Assembly: GCF_003346815.1 (NCBI RefSeq)
Contig: NZ_CP031217.1
Location: forward strand, 2,480,001-2,544,000
Source of the DNA: Halarcobacter bivalviorum
Lineage (GTDB): Bacteria > Campylobacterota > Campylobacteria > Campylobacterales > Arcobacteraceae
Length of the DNA stretch: 64,000 nucleotides
Direction of reading: 5' to 3'
The translations under genes and the position numbers were made by a program. Shown here piece by piece: positions 27,425 through 36,949 of the stretch. Position 1 is the stretch's first letter. Every line of letters begins with the position of its first letter. The notes below the pieces were generated by a model, which ran no database searches, was not told the origin of the DNA, and saw only the letters and a program-made list of their open reading frames with translations.

Positions 27425-29317
27425 TTATAATTCTTTTATCTTTTCTATTAATACAACTCTATTCTTAGTATATTTATATAAAAAAGCATGTATTTTTAAA
27501 TATATTTTAACAACTATTCCTAACGATTGCGAACTACCTGTCTTCTTAAATATTTTATACTTTATTAACTCAATAAACGTACCTATTCCATCTTTTTGTA
27601 AACGATGTTCTCTTCGTTTATAAGTAATGTCAGATACATAAAAACCATATTTTTTAAAAATACTATTTACTTCTTTATAACTACGATAATATAAATAACG
27701 TCGATAATATAAGTAAACTTTTGTAAAATTTTTTCTATCCCATCTTTTTAATTTTTTTAAAATTAAAAAACAAATATAAATCACTTTCTTATTTTTTAAT
27801 AAATGTAAAGGAGGCAATCCTGTATGAGAATCAATAAAAGGATATGTTGCTGCATATTCACTGTATATAAGTCCATTTAACTTCATCACTCTATTTAATT
27901 CAGAAGCAACTTGTTCCATATCTTCAATATGTTCAAAAACTTGATTTGAAAATACTGCATTTATTGAATTGTTACTATTATTTAATATAAATTTTTTTGA
28001 ATTTGCTAATTGAAGTTTTTCTGCATCAATACCTAATTCTTTTAACTTTCTTTCTGTCTCTTTATATTTAAAATCTAAGACTTCAACTCCATATGTAATA
28101 AATCCATTTTGATGAAGCTCTATTAAATCATTACCTTCCCCAAAACCTAACTCTAAAATAGAAGAACCTTTAAAAATTCCTCTATTTATAAATCTTTCAC
28201 AAGCAAAATCTAAAATTATATTTTGAAAACTACACTCATGTTTTTGAATATAATGATGTAAATCTTTTATTTTATGTTTCCAATCTAGATTTGAAGAAGA
28301 AAAGTCTCTCATCTTTTGAAAATGCTCTTCTGTAATATTATTTAAATAATTTATTATGCTTTGAATATCAACTTTATTTAAATATAAAGCTAAATCACTA
28401 TCTAAAAAATCTTCATCTATATAAGAATATATAAAAGGTATTCCTCTACTCATATATTCTCTACTTTTTAAAACTGAAGCACTTTTTAAACCTAGTCTTT
28501 CTAAACCTAAAGAAGATACTCCTATATTCATTTTCATAAAGAGATTATCTAATTCTTTACCTTGTAAAAATCCATGTGAGATAATATTAATATCTTCATA
28601 TCTTGTTGTATCAAAACCTCCAACAATATGAAGTTCTATTTTTACAGTACCTTTATATTCTCTTATTGCTAATACTAGTTTATCTAATCCATGCCAAGAA
28701 GCTTCATTACTTGCGATAAAGATTACTTTTAATACTTTATTATCAAATTCTTTTGCAGGAGTAAAAGGAATTATTTCATTATTTATTCCATTTGAAAAAG
28801 TAAAAGAAGATTTTTTTCCACTTTTTTTTAGTTCAATATCTACAATTTCTTTAGTTACTCCAATAATTCCTTTTACATATTTTAAATTTCTTTTAGAACA
28901 ATAACTTTCAAGTCCAAATTTAATCCAGTTTATAAAACCTTTTCTATATTCTTTGTATTCAATATCTTCATTTGTATGGTGTTCGGAAAAAATTTTATTT
29001 CCATATTTATAAAAAAAATAAGAACTCCCTAGAGAACAAGCTCCTACATATCTTAAAACAATATATTCATATTTATTAAAATCTACATTTTTAGAAATTA
29101 AAAGATGCGTAAAAAGTTGTTGTTGTAACTTAAGAGAAAAAGGAATATTAAATATATCAAATTTTTTGTATATTAAATTGTCTTCTACATTATCAAGATT
29201 ATTATTTAATATATAAAAATCTATATCATAATCTTTTGAAGCTTTTACCATTTGTATAATTTTCTTTTCTACTCCATTAATAGGATTTGGCATAAATGAG
29301 ATATATGCTATTTTCAT
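27425..29317 (-). CDS. Fusion of a GT-B glycosyltransferase and a SAM-dependent methyltransferase
   Basis: The 630-residue protein combines two enzymes. Residues 1-340 look like a GT-B glycosyltransferase (MKIAYISFMPNPINGVEKK, IIGVTKEIVDIELKKSGKK, a SASVLKSREYMSRGIPFIY donor loop). Residues 370-630 are a methyltransferase (SILELGFGEGNDLIEL, SNQVFEHIEDMEQVASELNR). Both share one uninterrupted frame. Such a fusion could add and methylate one residue in sequence. The ATG overlaps the upstream stop as TAATG with GAGG before it. Substrates are unknown. Confidence 0.82.
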   Translation of the reverse strand: MKIAYISFMPNPINGVEKKIIQMVKASKDYDIDFYILNNNLDNVEDNLIYKKFDIFNIPFSLKLQQQLFTHLLISKNVDFNKYEYIVLRYVGACSLGSSYFFYKYGNKIFSEHHTNEDIEYKEYRKGFINWIKFGLESYCSKRNLKYVKGIIGVTKEIVDIELKKSGKKSSFTFSNGINNEIIPFTPAKEFDNKVLKVIFIASNEASWHGLDKLVLAIREYKGTVKIELHIVGGFDTTRYEDINIISHGFLQGKELDNLFMKMNIGVSSLGLERLGLKSASVLKSREYMSRGIPFIYSYIDEDFLDSDLALYLNKVDIQSIINYLNNITEEHFQKMRDFSSSNLDWKHKIKDLHHYIQKHECSFQNIILDFACERFINRGIFKGSSILELGFGEGNDLIELHQNGFITYGVEVLDFKYKETERKLKELGIDAEKLQLANSKKFILNNSNNSINAVFSNQVFEHIEDMEQVASELNRVMKLNGLIYSEYAATYPFIDSHTGLPPLHLLKNKKVIYICFLILKKLKRWDRKNFTKVYLYYRRYLYYRSYKEVNSIFKKYGFYVSDITYKRREHRLQKDGIGTFIELIKYKIFKKTGSSQSLGIVVKIYLKIHAFLYKYTKNRVVLIEKIKEL

Positions 29318-30675
29318 TATTTTTTTACCTCTTCTATTATCTCACTATAAAGCTCTTGAAACTTTTCCCACTTATCTACTTCAAAAGAGCTATTATGCCA
29401 AAGAATTACCATTTGTCCATTATATTTTTTTACTTCATCCATAACTTCAAATATCTCTTTTTTTGCCTTCTCTTTATTCATTTCTATAATAACCCCATCC
29501 ATTACAATTAAAGGATGTTCATATAGATTCAAAGTTTTTTTATTTATAAAATCAAATATTTTATATGAATAACAACATCCTGTTCTAAATCCAACTCTAT
29601 CAGTAAAACCAAAAGAGCTATCATTTAAAATACCAATTGATTCTAAATCAATAAATGTATGAGGTACATTAAATCTTAGATAATGCTGTCGTGAAAAAGT
29701 AATTTTGTTTTGGCTAATATTTTCAAGAATCTCTTTATCATTTTTTAAAATATTAATATCTTCACAGCTTAAAAAGCTAGGATGTAGTCCAATAACATGC
29801 CCTTTTTCTTTTATTTTTTCTAAATATCTTTTTAACTTTTTCAAGTCAAAATCTGCATCTTTGTCACAATGTTGCCCAACAAGAAAATAAAAAATTGATT
29901 TAACTCCTATTTCTTCTGACTTATTAATAAAATAATCAATTTTATCGTATGGGTCTTTTTTTAATTTTATTCTTACTAAAAAATAAGAACATATTTCTTT
30001 ATATGCTTGTTTGAAATTCTTATATTTAAATAAACATTTTTTTAATCGAGTTATAAAAAAATTATAATCTTTCCAAAAATATAAATGATCAATATCATGG
30101 GTAGGAATAAATTTAAACTTGTGATCTTTTTTTGAAAAAGAAGAATCTAAATTTAATATTAAATTCCATAATATCTCTAAATATTCATGAACTACAGCTT
30201 TTTTTTCAAAACCAAACTTTATTGAAAGCATATTTTGACTCGTTACTCGATTAAATTGATCATAAGAAGAGATTAAAAACTCTTCAAATCGACTTAGCAT
30301 AAAAAAGATACTTCCAAATATATCTAACCCACAATATATATTTTCATTAATTCCTACTTTTATTTTCTTATAACAATTCTTTTCTTCAATTATATTGTTA
30401 TCAGAAATTATTTCCCAATAGTTTTTCCCGTATATTATAGGTGTTTCTTCAATATAATCAATTTCTTTAGGAATAGATTCAGAGACTAAATAACTTTCAT
30501 AGTTTTTAAATAAAACATTCTCTAAAATAAAGTACTTATCATTAAAAGAAATTTTATAGTTTCCTCTTTTTTCAAAAAATAAGTTATACTCTATCCCTAA
30601 AAAGTCTTTAAAAATAGTTTCACACAAATATCTAATTTCTTCTTTATGAGTATTAGGAGCTACTATTTTTATCAT
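29317..30675 (-). CDS. Polysaccharide deacetylase-like (NodB-fold) protein
   Basis: The 452-residue protein has a C-terminal NodB-like barrel beginning near residue 180. It has the metal motif THDIDH, then KSIFYFLVGQHCDKDADFD and GHVIGLHPS, with a LWHNSSF ending. This matches the DUF7033-type polysaccharide deacetylase proteins of glycan loci. The N-terminal 150 residues are family-specific. It could remove an acetyl group from a sugar, or be a catalytically altered relative; its substrate is unknown. No signal peptide, so a cytoplasmic site is likely. Confidence 0.75.
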   Translation of the reverse strand: MIKIVAPNTHKEEIRYLCETIFKDFLGIEYNLFFEKRGNYKISFNDKYFILENVLFKNYESYLVSESIPKEIDYIEETPIIYGKNYWEIISDNNIIEEKNCYKKIKVGINENIYCGLDIFGSIFFMLSRFEEFLISSYDQFNRVTSQNMLSIKFGFEKKAVVHEYLEILWNLILNLDSSFSKKDHKFKFIPTHDIDHLYFWKDYNFFITRLKKCLFKYKNFKQAYKEICSYFLVRIKLKKDPYDKIDYFINKSEEIGVKSIFYFLVGQHCDKDADFDLKKLKRYLEKIKEKGHVIGLHPSFLSCEDINILKNDKEILENISQNKITFSRQHYLRFNVPHTFIDLESIGILNDSSFGFTDRVGFRTGCCYSYKIFDFINKKTLNLYEHPLIVMDGVIIEMNKEKAKKEIFEVMDEVKKYNGQMVILWHNSSFEVDKWEKFQELYSEIIEEVKK

Positions 30676-31367
30676 TTTTTCTTTGCTACAATAACACTAT
30701 GATAAGAGAGTTCAGAACGAACTAAAGATAAAAAATGATTTTTAGTTACAGTTGAAGGAATCTTTGGCAAATTCAACTTAAATCTATTAGCAAACTTTCT
30801 ATACCAGGGATAAAGAAAATAAGAAGTATTAAACCCATCCATATGCACTATTTCAAATCCATTTTCTTCAAGAAGTTTTTTATAATAGTTGGCACTATAA
30901 AAATTAACCCCCTCCAGATGTTTTAATTTTTTACCTTTTAAAACTCTTTCTAAAGTAAAAAAAGAATATTTTGTATGAGCAGTTATCATTAAAATACCAT
31001 TTTTCTTTAATATTCGATGGAACTCTTTTATTCCTTGGTCTATATCTTTAAGATAATAGATAACAGAAAAAGAGTAAATAAAATCAAAGAAATCATTATT
31101 AAAAGTCATTTTATCAATTGATTCTTTTTTATAATAAAAACCATGCTCTAATTTAAGTTCTTCAAATAAATCTACTGCATACGAATTTAAATATCCAGAC
31201 TTATATAAATTATCAATATATTTACCACTACCACATCCAGCATCTAAAATATTTATCTCTTTTTCACTTGGTAAAAAATAATTTAAAAAAATATATTGAG
31301 GGTCTAAAGCAGATACATTAAAGTTAGAAAGTTCTTTTTCATAGATTGTTTTAATGTTCTTGTACAT
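30672..31367 (-). CDS. Class I SAM-dependent methyltransferase
   Basis: The 231-residue protein has motif I ILDAGCGSGKYIDNL and the Methyltransf_11 block DFIYSFSVIYYLKDIDQGIK. An in-frame TTG at 31394 would extend it, but the ATG at 31367 follows a strong GGGGAG and is preferred. It overlaps the upstream gene by 17 bp and the next by 4 bp. Substrate unknown. Confidence 0.82.
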   Translation of the reverse strand: MYKNIKTIYEKELSNFNVSALDPQYIFLNYFLPSEKEINILDAGCGSGKYIDNLYKSGYLNSYAVDLFEELKLEHGFYYKKESIDKMTFNNDFFDFIYSFSVIYYLKDIDQGIKEFHRILKKNGILMITAHTKYSFFTLERVLKGKKLKHLEGVNFYSANYYKKLLEENGFEIVHMDGFNTSYFLYPWYRKFANRFKLNLPKIPSTVTKNHFLSLVRSELSYHSVIVAKKK

Positions 31368-32511
31368 AAAAAGGAACTCCCCAAAATAGATCAATTACTT
31401 TTATATTTTCTAACTCTTCTTTAATAACTTTATCTACTATTTTTTCAAATATATTTTTTTTTAAAATAGTAATAAGTAAAAAAGCTTGTTTATCTGATTT
31501 TCTATTTTTAAAATCTTCAAAACTTATCCTACCAGGCTCTTCACTAAAATCATCAATTATTCCTGCCAAAGTTATTTTATGGTTACTAAATAGTTTATTA
31601 AATAGTTGTCCTGCTTGTCCTGAGCCATATAGATAAATTTCCCCTTCTTTAGATAAATTTTTTATATATGATAGATAATTTAGATATGTATTGTGATATT
31701 TAAAAAATGCTGACTTAATTGGTTTAGTTTTTAAAAAAAACTTCTTTTTTCTTTTTTCCTTTTTTATCAAAATATTAAGAGATACTGAATATTTATACTC
31801 AGACTTATAGAAGCTACTATTATAAAAAAGAATATCATAACCAAATTTATTGCATAAATATTTCATAGTTTCAAGTGAAAAATGTAATTTATGGTCAATA
31901 TTTAATGTCTCAGTACCAAAAATATTATTTGAAAATTCATAAAAAGCATCAGGGAAAGATAACAATAAATACTTACTATTTTCCAATAATAAATCTACTT
32001 TCTTGAAAAACTTCAAAGGATATAATAAATGCTCAATTACATGAGTTGAAATCACTAAATCAAACTTTTGAGTAATATTAAAATCTAAAAAATCTCCTTC
32101 AAAATATTTAATATTAGAATAATCTTTATGTACTTTAAAATCTACTCCTACTAACTCATTAGTATTTAGAATATTTCCTAATTCATGCAAAAGTTTTCCA
32201 TCTCTACATCCAATATCTAGAATAGAATTTATCTCATTACTATCAATAGTTTTAGCTATACTTATATAGTCATCTAAACGATTATTCAACTCTATCTTAG
32301 AATTATTATCTAGGAAAAGCTCTTTTTGTATATATTTAAAAAATAATCTTTGATATTTTTCCTTATTGGTAAAAATATCTCTATTAAAAATAATAGTACA
32401 CTTATTACAAAAACCATATTTTATATTTTTTATTAATTTGTCATGAGTGTAAATAGTTGGTAATTTTTTATATTTATCTATTTTTTTGCTATTACATATT
32501 GGACATTTCAT
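31351..32511 (-). CDS. Sugar C-methyltransferase-like protein with zinc ribbon and C-terminal Rossmann domain
   Basis: The 386-residue protein has three parts. An N-terminal zinc site has CPIC at 3-6 and CNKC near 35-38. A SAM methyltransferase follows (ILDIGCRDGKLLHELG, VISTHVIEHLLYP). The C-terminal Rossmann-like domain has IYLYGSGQAGQLFNKLF and DDFSEEPGR. This three-part layout resembles the TylC3/Methyltransf_13-14 NDP-sugar C-methyltransferases. The actual substrate is not known. Its end overlaps the next methyltransferase gene. Confidence 0.78.
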   Translation of the reverse strand: MKCPICNSKKIDKYKKLPTIYTHDKLIKNIKYGFCNKCTIIFNRDIFTNKEKYQRLFFKYIQKELFLDNNSKIELNNRLDDYISIAKTIDSNEINSILDIGCRDGKLLHELGNILNTNELVGVDFKVHKDYSNIKYFEGDFLDFNITQKFDLVISTHVIEHLLYPLKFFKKVDLLLENSKYLLLSFPDAFYEFSNNIFGTETLNIDHKLHFSLETMKYLCNKFGYDILFYNSSFYKSEYKYSVSLNILIKKEKRKKKFFLKTKPIKSAFFKYHNTYLNYLSYIKNLSKEGEIYLYGSGQAGQLFNKLFSNHKITLAGIIDDFSEEPGRISFEDFKNRKSDKQAFLLITILKKNIFEKIVDKVIKEELENIKVIDLFWGVPFYVQEH

Positions 32512-33188
32512 ATTTTTACTGCTAATCTACCTAATAAATCAATTCTATTTAAAAAAATAGACAATTTTTCTTCTTCAATATATTCATCAACTGCTTTTTT
32601 AGAACCTTGCCAATACCCATAATCATCAACAAGTAATATACCCTTTTGAGTTAGTTTTGGATATAAATATGTCAATTCATGTTTTGTAGACTCATACCAA
32701 TCAGTATCTAGTCTTAATAAAGAAATAGCATCAGGTAATACATTAGGTATTGTGTCTTCTACTTTTCCTTTAATATAATGAATTTTATTTTTATCATAAC
32801 CAATTTTAGACATATTTTCTTTTACTTCTTCTAATGAACTATAACACCAACTACTGCTATTCTTTTCTTTCATTTTTTCAAATTGTTCTATTGCATTAAG
32901 TCCATCTATTCCTACGTCTGTACAAGTAGGCTCACTCATCCCTTCAAAAGTATCAAAAAGATATAAGTCTCTAGTTTCATCACCTAATTCTTTAAGAACT
33001 TTAGCCGCCAGCATCATATTTCCAGCTTTCCAGACACCACACTCTACAATGGCACCTTTTATATTATTTTTAATAATATATTCTATTGAATGTATCATTG
33101 TATATAATTTATATTGACTTGTCATTGTATAAGGTTTTACAAAATTACATAATTCTTTTTCTCTTTCAGTAAACTCTGCACTATACAT
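32508..33188 (-). CDS. TylF/MycF-family sugar O-methyltransferase
   Basis: The 226-residue protein shows VECGVWKAGNMMLAAKVL, LFDTFEGMSEPT, LRLDTDWYESTKHEL and LVDDYGYWQGSKKAVDEY. These are the signatures of macrocin O-methyltransferase relatives, metal-dependent enzymes that methylate sugar hydroxyls; the Asp residues of LRLDTDWY and LVDDYG would bind the metal. It overlaps both neighbours by 4-8 bp. Confidence 0.88.
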   Translation of the reverse strand: MYSAEFTEREKELCNFVKPYTMTSQYKLYTMIHSIEYIIKNNIKGAIVECGVWKAGNMMLAAKVLKELGDETRDLYLFDTFEGMSEPTCTDVGIDGLNAIEQFEKMKEKNSSSWCYSSLEEVKENMSKIGYDKNKIHYIKGKVEDTIPNVLPDAISLLRLDTDWYESTKHELTYLYPKLTQKGILLVDDYGYWQGSKKAVDEYIEEEKLSIFLNRIDLLGRLAVKI

Positions 33189-34242
33189 TTACTATATCCT
33201 TTACAATATTAAGTATTTTATTTTGATAAATACTAATTGAATATTTTTTATAATAATATTTAATTGAATCTTCTGAAATCTTTTTTCTTATATTCTGATA
33301 ATTTAAAATTTCTTCTAGATTTTCTAAATATATTCCACAGCCTTTTTCTATTTTTTCTTTTGTAGGAATTCTTCTATTACCTATAATAGGAATTCCTAAT
33401 GCCATATAATCCATATCTTTATTTATTTCTTGCATTGCATTACTTAAATTTATTGACTTTGTAAGAGAAAACCCTAGCAAATAATATTTATCTAATAATT
33501 TTTTTATTTCTAGATTTAATTCAGTAGAATTCATTCTCATTTTATGAATAATATTTTTATTTGAAAAAACTCTTTCTCTTAATTCTCTATCACTAATTGT
33601 TCCATATATATAAAAGTTATATAATGGATATTTTTCAACTAAATCTAAAATTTCTTTAGAACCTTTCATTGGAGTAAACCAGCCTAAATATAAAAAAGCA
33701 ATATCCTTATTTGAATCATTTCTCTGTTTCATTTTTTCCAAAGGAGATGCATAATATATTACTTCTGTTTTATTTTTAAAATACTCATTCAAAGCATCAG
33801 AATTTACAATTATTTTATCAGTAAAATTAAAAACTATCATTCTTTCAAGAAAAGAAAAAATATTTAATAAAATAGGCAATCTTTTAAAAAAAGTAACTCT
33901 CTGTGCTAAATGATAATAATTTAAATGAACATTATTGTCTAATGTTTCATAAATAACTTTTTTACCACAAAGTTTTGCAAAGAACACTATCCATAAATAT
34001 AACATGTCTTGGACATAAATAATATCATATTTAAAAATCTTAGGAATTTTAGAAAAACTAAAAAGGTCATAAAACCCTAAAGTAAAAAAATTATTAATTT
34101 TTGTTTTCAATCTAATGTTTTTTATATCTCTTGAGATGATATCTACATCATATTCTTCTACTTCTGATAGAGTATTATATAATAACTCTAATCGTGGATG
34201 AATAGGATTTATAGAATATGGAGAAAAAATACCTATTTTCAT
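33181..34242 (-). CDS. Glycosyltransferase, GT-B type
   Basis: The 353-residue protein begins MKIGIFSPYSINPIHPRLEL. It has an N-terminal acceptor half with IIYVQDMLYLWIVFFAKLCG and a C-terminal donor half with FLYLGWFTPMKGSKEILDL and YMALGIPIIGNRRIP. The fold is GT4-like, but the usual EX7E motif is not clear, so the family is tentative. Base composition is even more AT-rich than the housekeeping genes around the locus. Confidence 0.72.
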   Translation of the reverse strand: MKIGIFSPYSINPIHPRLELLYNTLSEVEEYDVDIISRDIKNIRLKTKINNFFTLGFYDLFSFSKIPKIFKYDIIYVQDMLYLWIVFFAKLCGKKVIYETLDNNVHLNYYHLAQRVTFFKRLPILLNIFSFLERMIVFNFTDKIIVNSDALNEYFKNKTEVIYYASPLEKMKQRNDSNKDIAFLYLGWFTPMKGSKEILDLVEKYPLYNFYIYGTISDRELRERVFSNKNIIHKMRMNSTELNLEIKKLLDKYYLLGFSLTKSINLSNAMQEINKDMDYMALGIPIIGNRRIPTKEKIEKGCGIYLENLEEILNYQNIRKKISEDSIKYYYKKYSISIYQNKILNIVKDIVNV

Positions 34243-35162
34243 TCAAATAAAAAGAGAGGAAGTGTTTTTACTTCTATCTTTAGACTCTCTCTCCCTGCAA
34301 TTTCACCTTTTTGTAAAGGACCTTTTATGATAATATCGACATCTTGATTTTTGATAAATGTTTTATAATTTAAAATCTTTATTCCCTCAATAAGCTCATC
34401 ATTTTTAAAATCATCTATAAAATATTTAACATTTATATAAGACTCTTTTAAAAAATTATAAACCCTATTTCCTTCTTTCTCTGATCCAAAAATTGCTATA
34501 TTTTTTATGTTTTTTCCTAAAAAATATTCTAAAATAGAGTTTATTGCAATAATAGATTTATCTCTATATCTATATATATCTCCTTGATTTGGTAATATAA
34601 ATTTCTTATTAGTTTTTCTATAAATCACACCTGCTAATACATTTTTATCTTTTTTTATAATATATTCAAACTTCAATAATTCATAATTATTTGCAGCAGC
34701 TAATTCAAAAAAGAATCTTTCATGGTAATTAAAGAATGAATGATTTTTCCATTTATCAATTGGTAAAATATTAATTAATAAACCACCTTCTTTACATAAA
34801 TTATGTAAATTTTCAAATACTATATTTTGTGAAAAAATATGTTCACTTGTTCCGCAATTAGTTACTAAATCAAACTGTTTATAAAAGGAATATTTCTCTT
34901 GTATATTATAATTTAAATCAAAATCATGAGCATTGTGTTCTTTATCAATATCAATACATTCATACTCAGAAAAGCCTAATTTTTCATAAATTTTTTTAGC
35001 AGAATTTCTTCTTTTCTCACTTAATTCTATATTCAAATTTGTTAATTCATTTATTTCCAAACAATCAATATCTTGAGATCCAAGTTCAATCACACTATCA
35101 CAGTGAATTAAAATATCTTTGCTACCATTAAAGAACTTTATTACTTCACAACTATATCCCAT
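34239..35162 (-). CDS. Methyltransferase-like protein with C-terminal nucleotide-binding domain
   Basis: The 307-residue protein has an N-terminal half resembling a SAM methyltransferase with a weak motif I (DSVIELGSQDIDCLEI) and a FDLVTNCGTSEHIF block. The C-terminal half has a Rossmann-like IAIFGSEKEGNRVYNFLK and YFIDDF, recalling the C-terminal domain of the three-part protein at 31351-32511. Enzymatic activity is uncertain. It overlaps neighbours on both sides. Confidence 0.6.
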   Translation of the reverse strand: MGYSCEVIKFFNGSKDILIHCDSVIELGSQDIDCLEINELTNLNIELSEKRRNSAKKIYEKLGFSEYECIDIDKEHNAHDFDLNYNIQEKYSFYKQFDLVTNCGTSEHIFSQNIVFENLHNLCKEGGLLINILPIDKWKNHSFFNYHERFFFELAAANNYELLKFEYIIKKDKNVLAGVIYRKTNKKFILPNQGDIYRYRDKSIIAINSILEYFLGKNIKNIAIFGSEKEGNRVYNFLKESYINVKYFIDDFKNDELIEGIKILNYKTFIKNQDVDIIIKGPLQKGEIAGRESLKIEVKTLPLFLFE

Positions 35163-36948
35163 TAGTTCCCTTTTTTATTATATTGAGAAAATTGCTTTCA
35201 TCTTCTTTTTCTTTTGAATAAAAACTTAATATTGCACTTTCTCTTAGCTTTATGTCTTTAATTAATAAAGATACATATTCAACATACTTTTCTAAAGTAT
35301 TAGGATAAAAATATTTTCTAGCTTCATTAACAATTGAATCTAATTGTTCCTTTGTAGAATGAGGTACATAACAAACAAAAGGCTTCTGTTTTGCAATATA
35401 TTCTTGAAAAGATTCTCCTCCTCTAAAAGGGAAAGAGTCTAAATATAAATCAATAACACTACCATAAAGATGCGGATCAACATACCCTACAAAATAAAAT
35501 CTATCTTTTATTCCTAGTTCTTCTATCTTTTCTTGAATACCTTTTTGATCTCCACTTCCACAAGCAATAAAAATTGTATTAGGATTATTGTGCATAATTT
35601 TAGCTATTGTTTCAAGATAATCATAATTATCAATCTTTACTAATCTTCCTATTGAGCCCAAGATAAAGGTATTTAAAGGAAAACATTCTCTAATCTCTTT
35701 TATCTTTATATTATCAAATGAGGAATTATTTTTTTTATCTAAAGGAATAGTAATTTGTTCAAAATCTAACTCTTTTTCAAAAATACAATGAGTTATCTTT
35801 TTATCTATTTCCTCTATATTATAAGCATGATTTCCATGACTCCAATAAATTTGTAAAGGAGCTGTTCTAGTAGTAAATAAAAAGTTATATTCTGGTCTAG
35901 CATTCATTCCTATTAAAACATCAATATCTTCTGCTATTATGTATTCACGAAGTTTTAAACTTTTTTGAACAGTTGAATAAAATACAGAATCATTTTGAGC
36001 AAACTCTTTATTGCAATCTATTACTTTACAACCTAAAAGTTTCAACTCATTTTGCTTTTCAGGAAAAGAGCCTCCCAATTCTTTAAAATTTAAATCAAAA
36101 ACAATAATCTCTACTTCTGTATTTACTAAACTCTTTAACAATCTATATAAAACTTGATAAATTGAATATTCTATCAATCTCTCTTGAATAAAGGCAATTT
36201 TTAATTTTTTATTATTACTTTTTTTTCTATTTGGTTTTATTTCATATTTTTGTATTAAATGATTTTTAATATAAGATTCAAGTTTTTTTTCTACTAAATT
36301 ATTAAAATATGAACACTCTTCAAAGCTTGTAGAAACACCATTATAAGAAAATGATAGCGGAGAGTATAAATAAAAAACAAGTTCATCGTCTTTTTTCTCT
36401 ATTGCTGTTTCAAATATTTTAAATAAATAGTCAAACATTTTATGAAATGACTCTTTATTCTTTTCATAAATCAACATTGTTATGTAATGAAATTTGAAAA
36501 TAACTTGTTGTTTTTCAGTAACTGTTTTATTCCAAAAACTCTTATCATTAAGAAACTCTAAATTAAAACATTCTAAATACTCTTCAAGCTTTTCTTGAGG
36601 GAATATTAATAAGATAAAATCTTTATTATCTAAAATATTTTGAAAATTATCAAAGTTATAATAGCTTTCAAAAAATTTACTTTTAATCTCTTTAGTCTCT
36701 TTTTGAGCTTCTATAGTCTGAAGAAGATATAAAACAATAGCAAACCTAATATCTTTTAAATTATCACTTAATAATGAAATAGCTTTTTTTAGAAGTATTA
36801 TATTTTCTGATGAAAGAGAATGGCCATTTTCTATATATTTACAAATATAATAAAGTCCAACAATTACTTCATCTTCAAAATTTTTATTTTCTATATTATT
36901 AATAGCTAAAGTAATTACTTCTTCTGCAATATTATTTAAATCTTCCAC
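35152..36948 (-). CDS. Large GT-B glycosyltransferase with helical N-terminus and OGT/GT41-like C-terminus
   Basis: The 598-residue protein has a helical, mostly charged N-terminus (about 1-240) and a GT-B catalytic part. The latter shows IYWSHGNHAYNIEE, LGSIGRLVKIDNYDYLETI and SFPFRGGESFQEYIAKQKP, resembling the GT41 O-GlcNAc-transferase C-terminal domain. This group often glycosylates protein side chains, so direct transfer to flagellin is conceivable, but that is inference. The start is a GTG at 36948 supported by AAGGAG five bases upstream. Confidence 0.7.
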   Translation of the reverse strand: MEDLNNIAEEVITLAINNIENKNFEDEVIVGLYYICKYIENGHSLSSENIILLKKAISLLSDNLKDIRFAIVLYLLQTIEAQKETKEIKSKFFESYYNFDNFQNILDNKDFILLIFPQEKLEEYLECFNLEFLNDKSFWNKTVTEKQQVIFKFHYITMLIYEKNKESFHKMFDYLFKIFETAIEKKDDELVFYLYSPLSFSYNGVSTSFEECSYFNNLVEKKLESYIKNHLIQKYEIKPNRKKSNNKKLKIAFIQERLIEYSIYQVLYRLLKSLVNTEVEIIVFDLNFKELGGSFPEKQNELKLLGCKVIDCNKEFAQNDSVFYSTVQKSLKLREYIIAEDIDVLIGMNARPEYNFLFTTRTAPLQIYWSHGNHAYNIEEIDKKITHCIFEKELDFEQITIPLDKKNNSSFDNIKIKEIRECFPLNTFILGSIGRLVKIDNYDYLETIAKIMHNNPNTIFIACGSGDQKGIQEKIEELGIKDRFYFVGYVDPHLYGSVIDLYLDSFPFRGGESFQEYIAKQKPFVCYVPHSTKEQLDSIVNEARKYFYPNTLEKYVEYVSLLIKDIKLRESAILSFYSKEKEDESNFLNIIKKGTNGI

Positions 36949-36949
36949 C

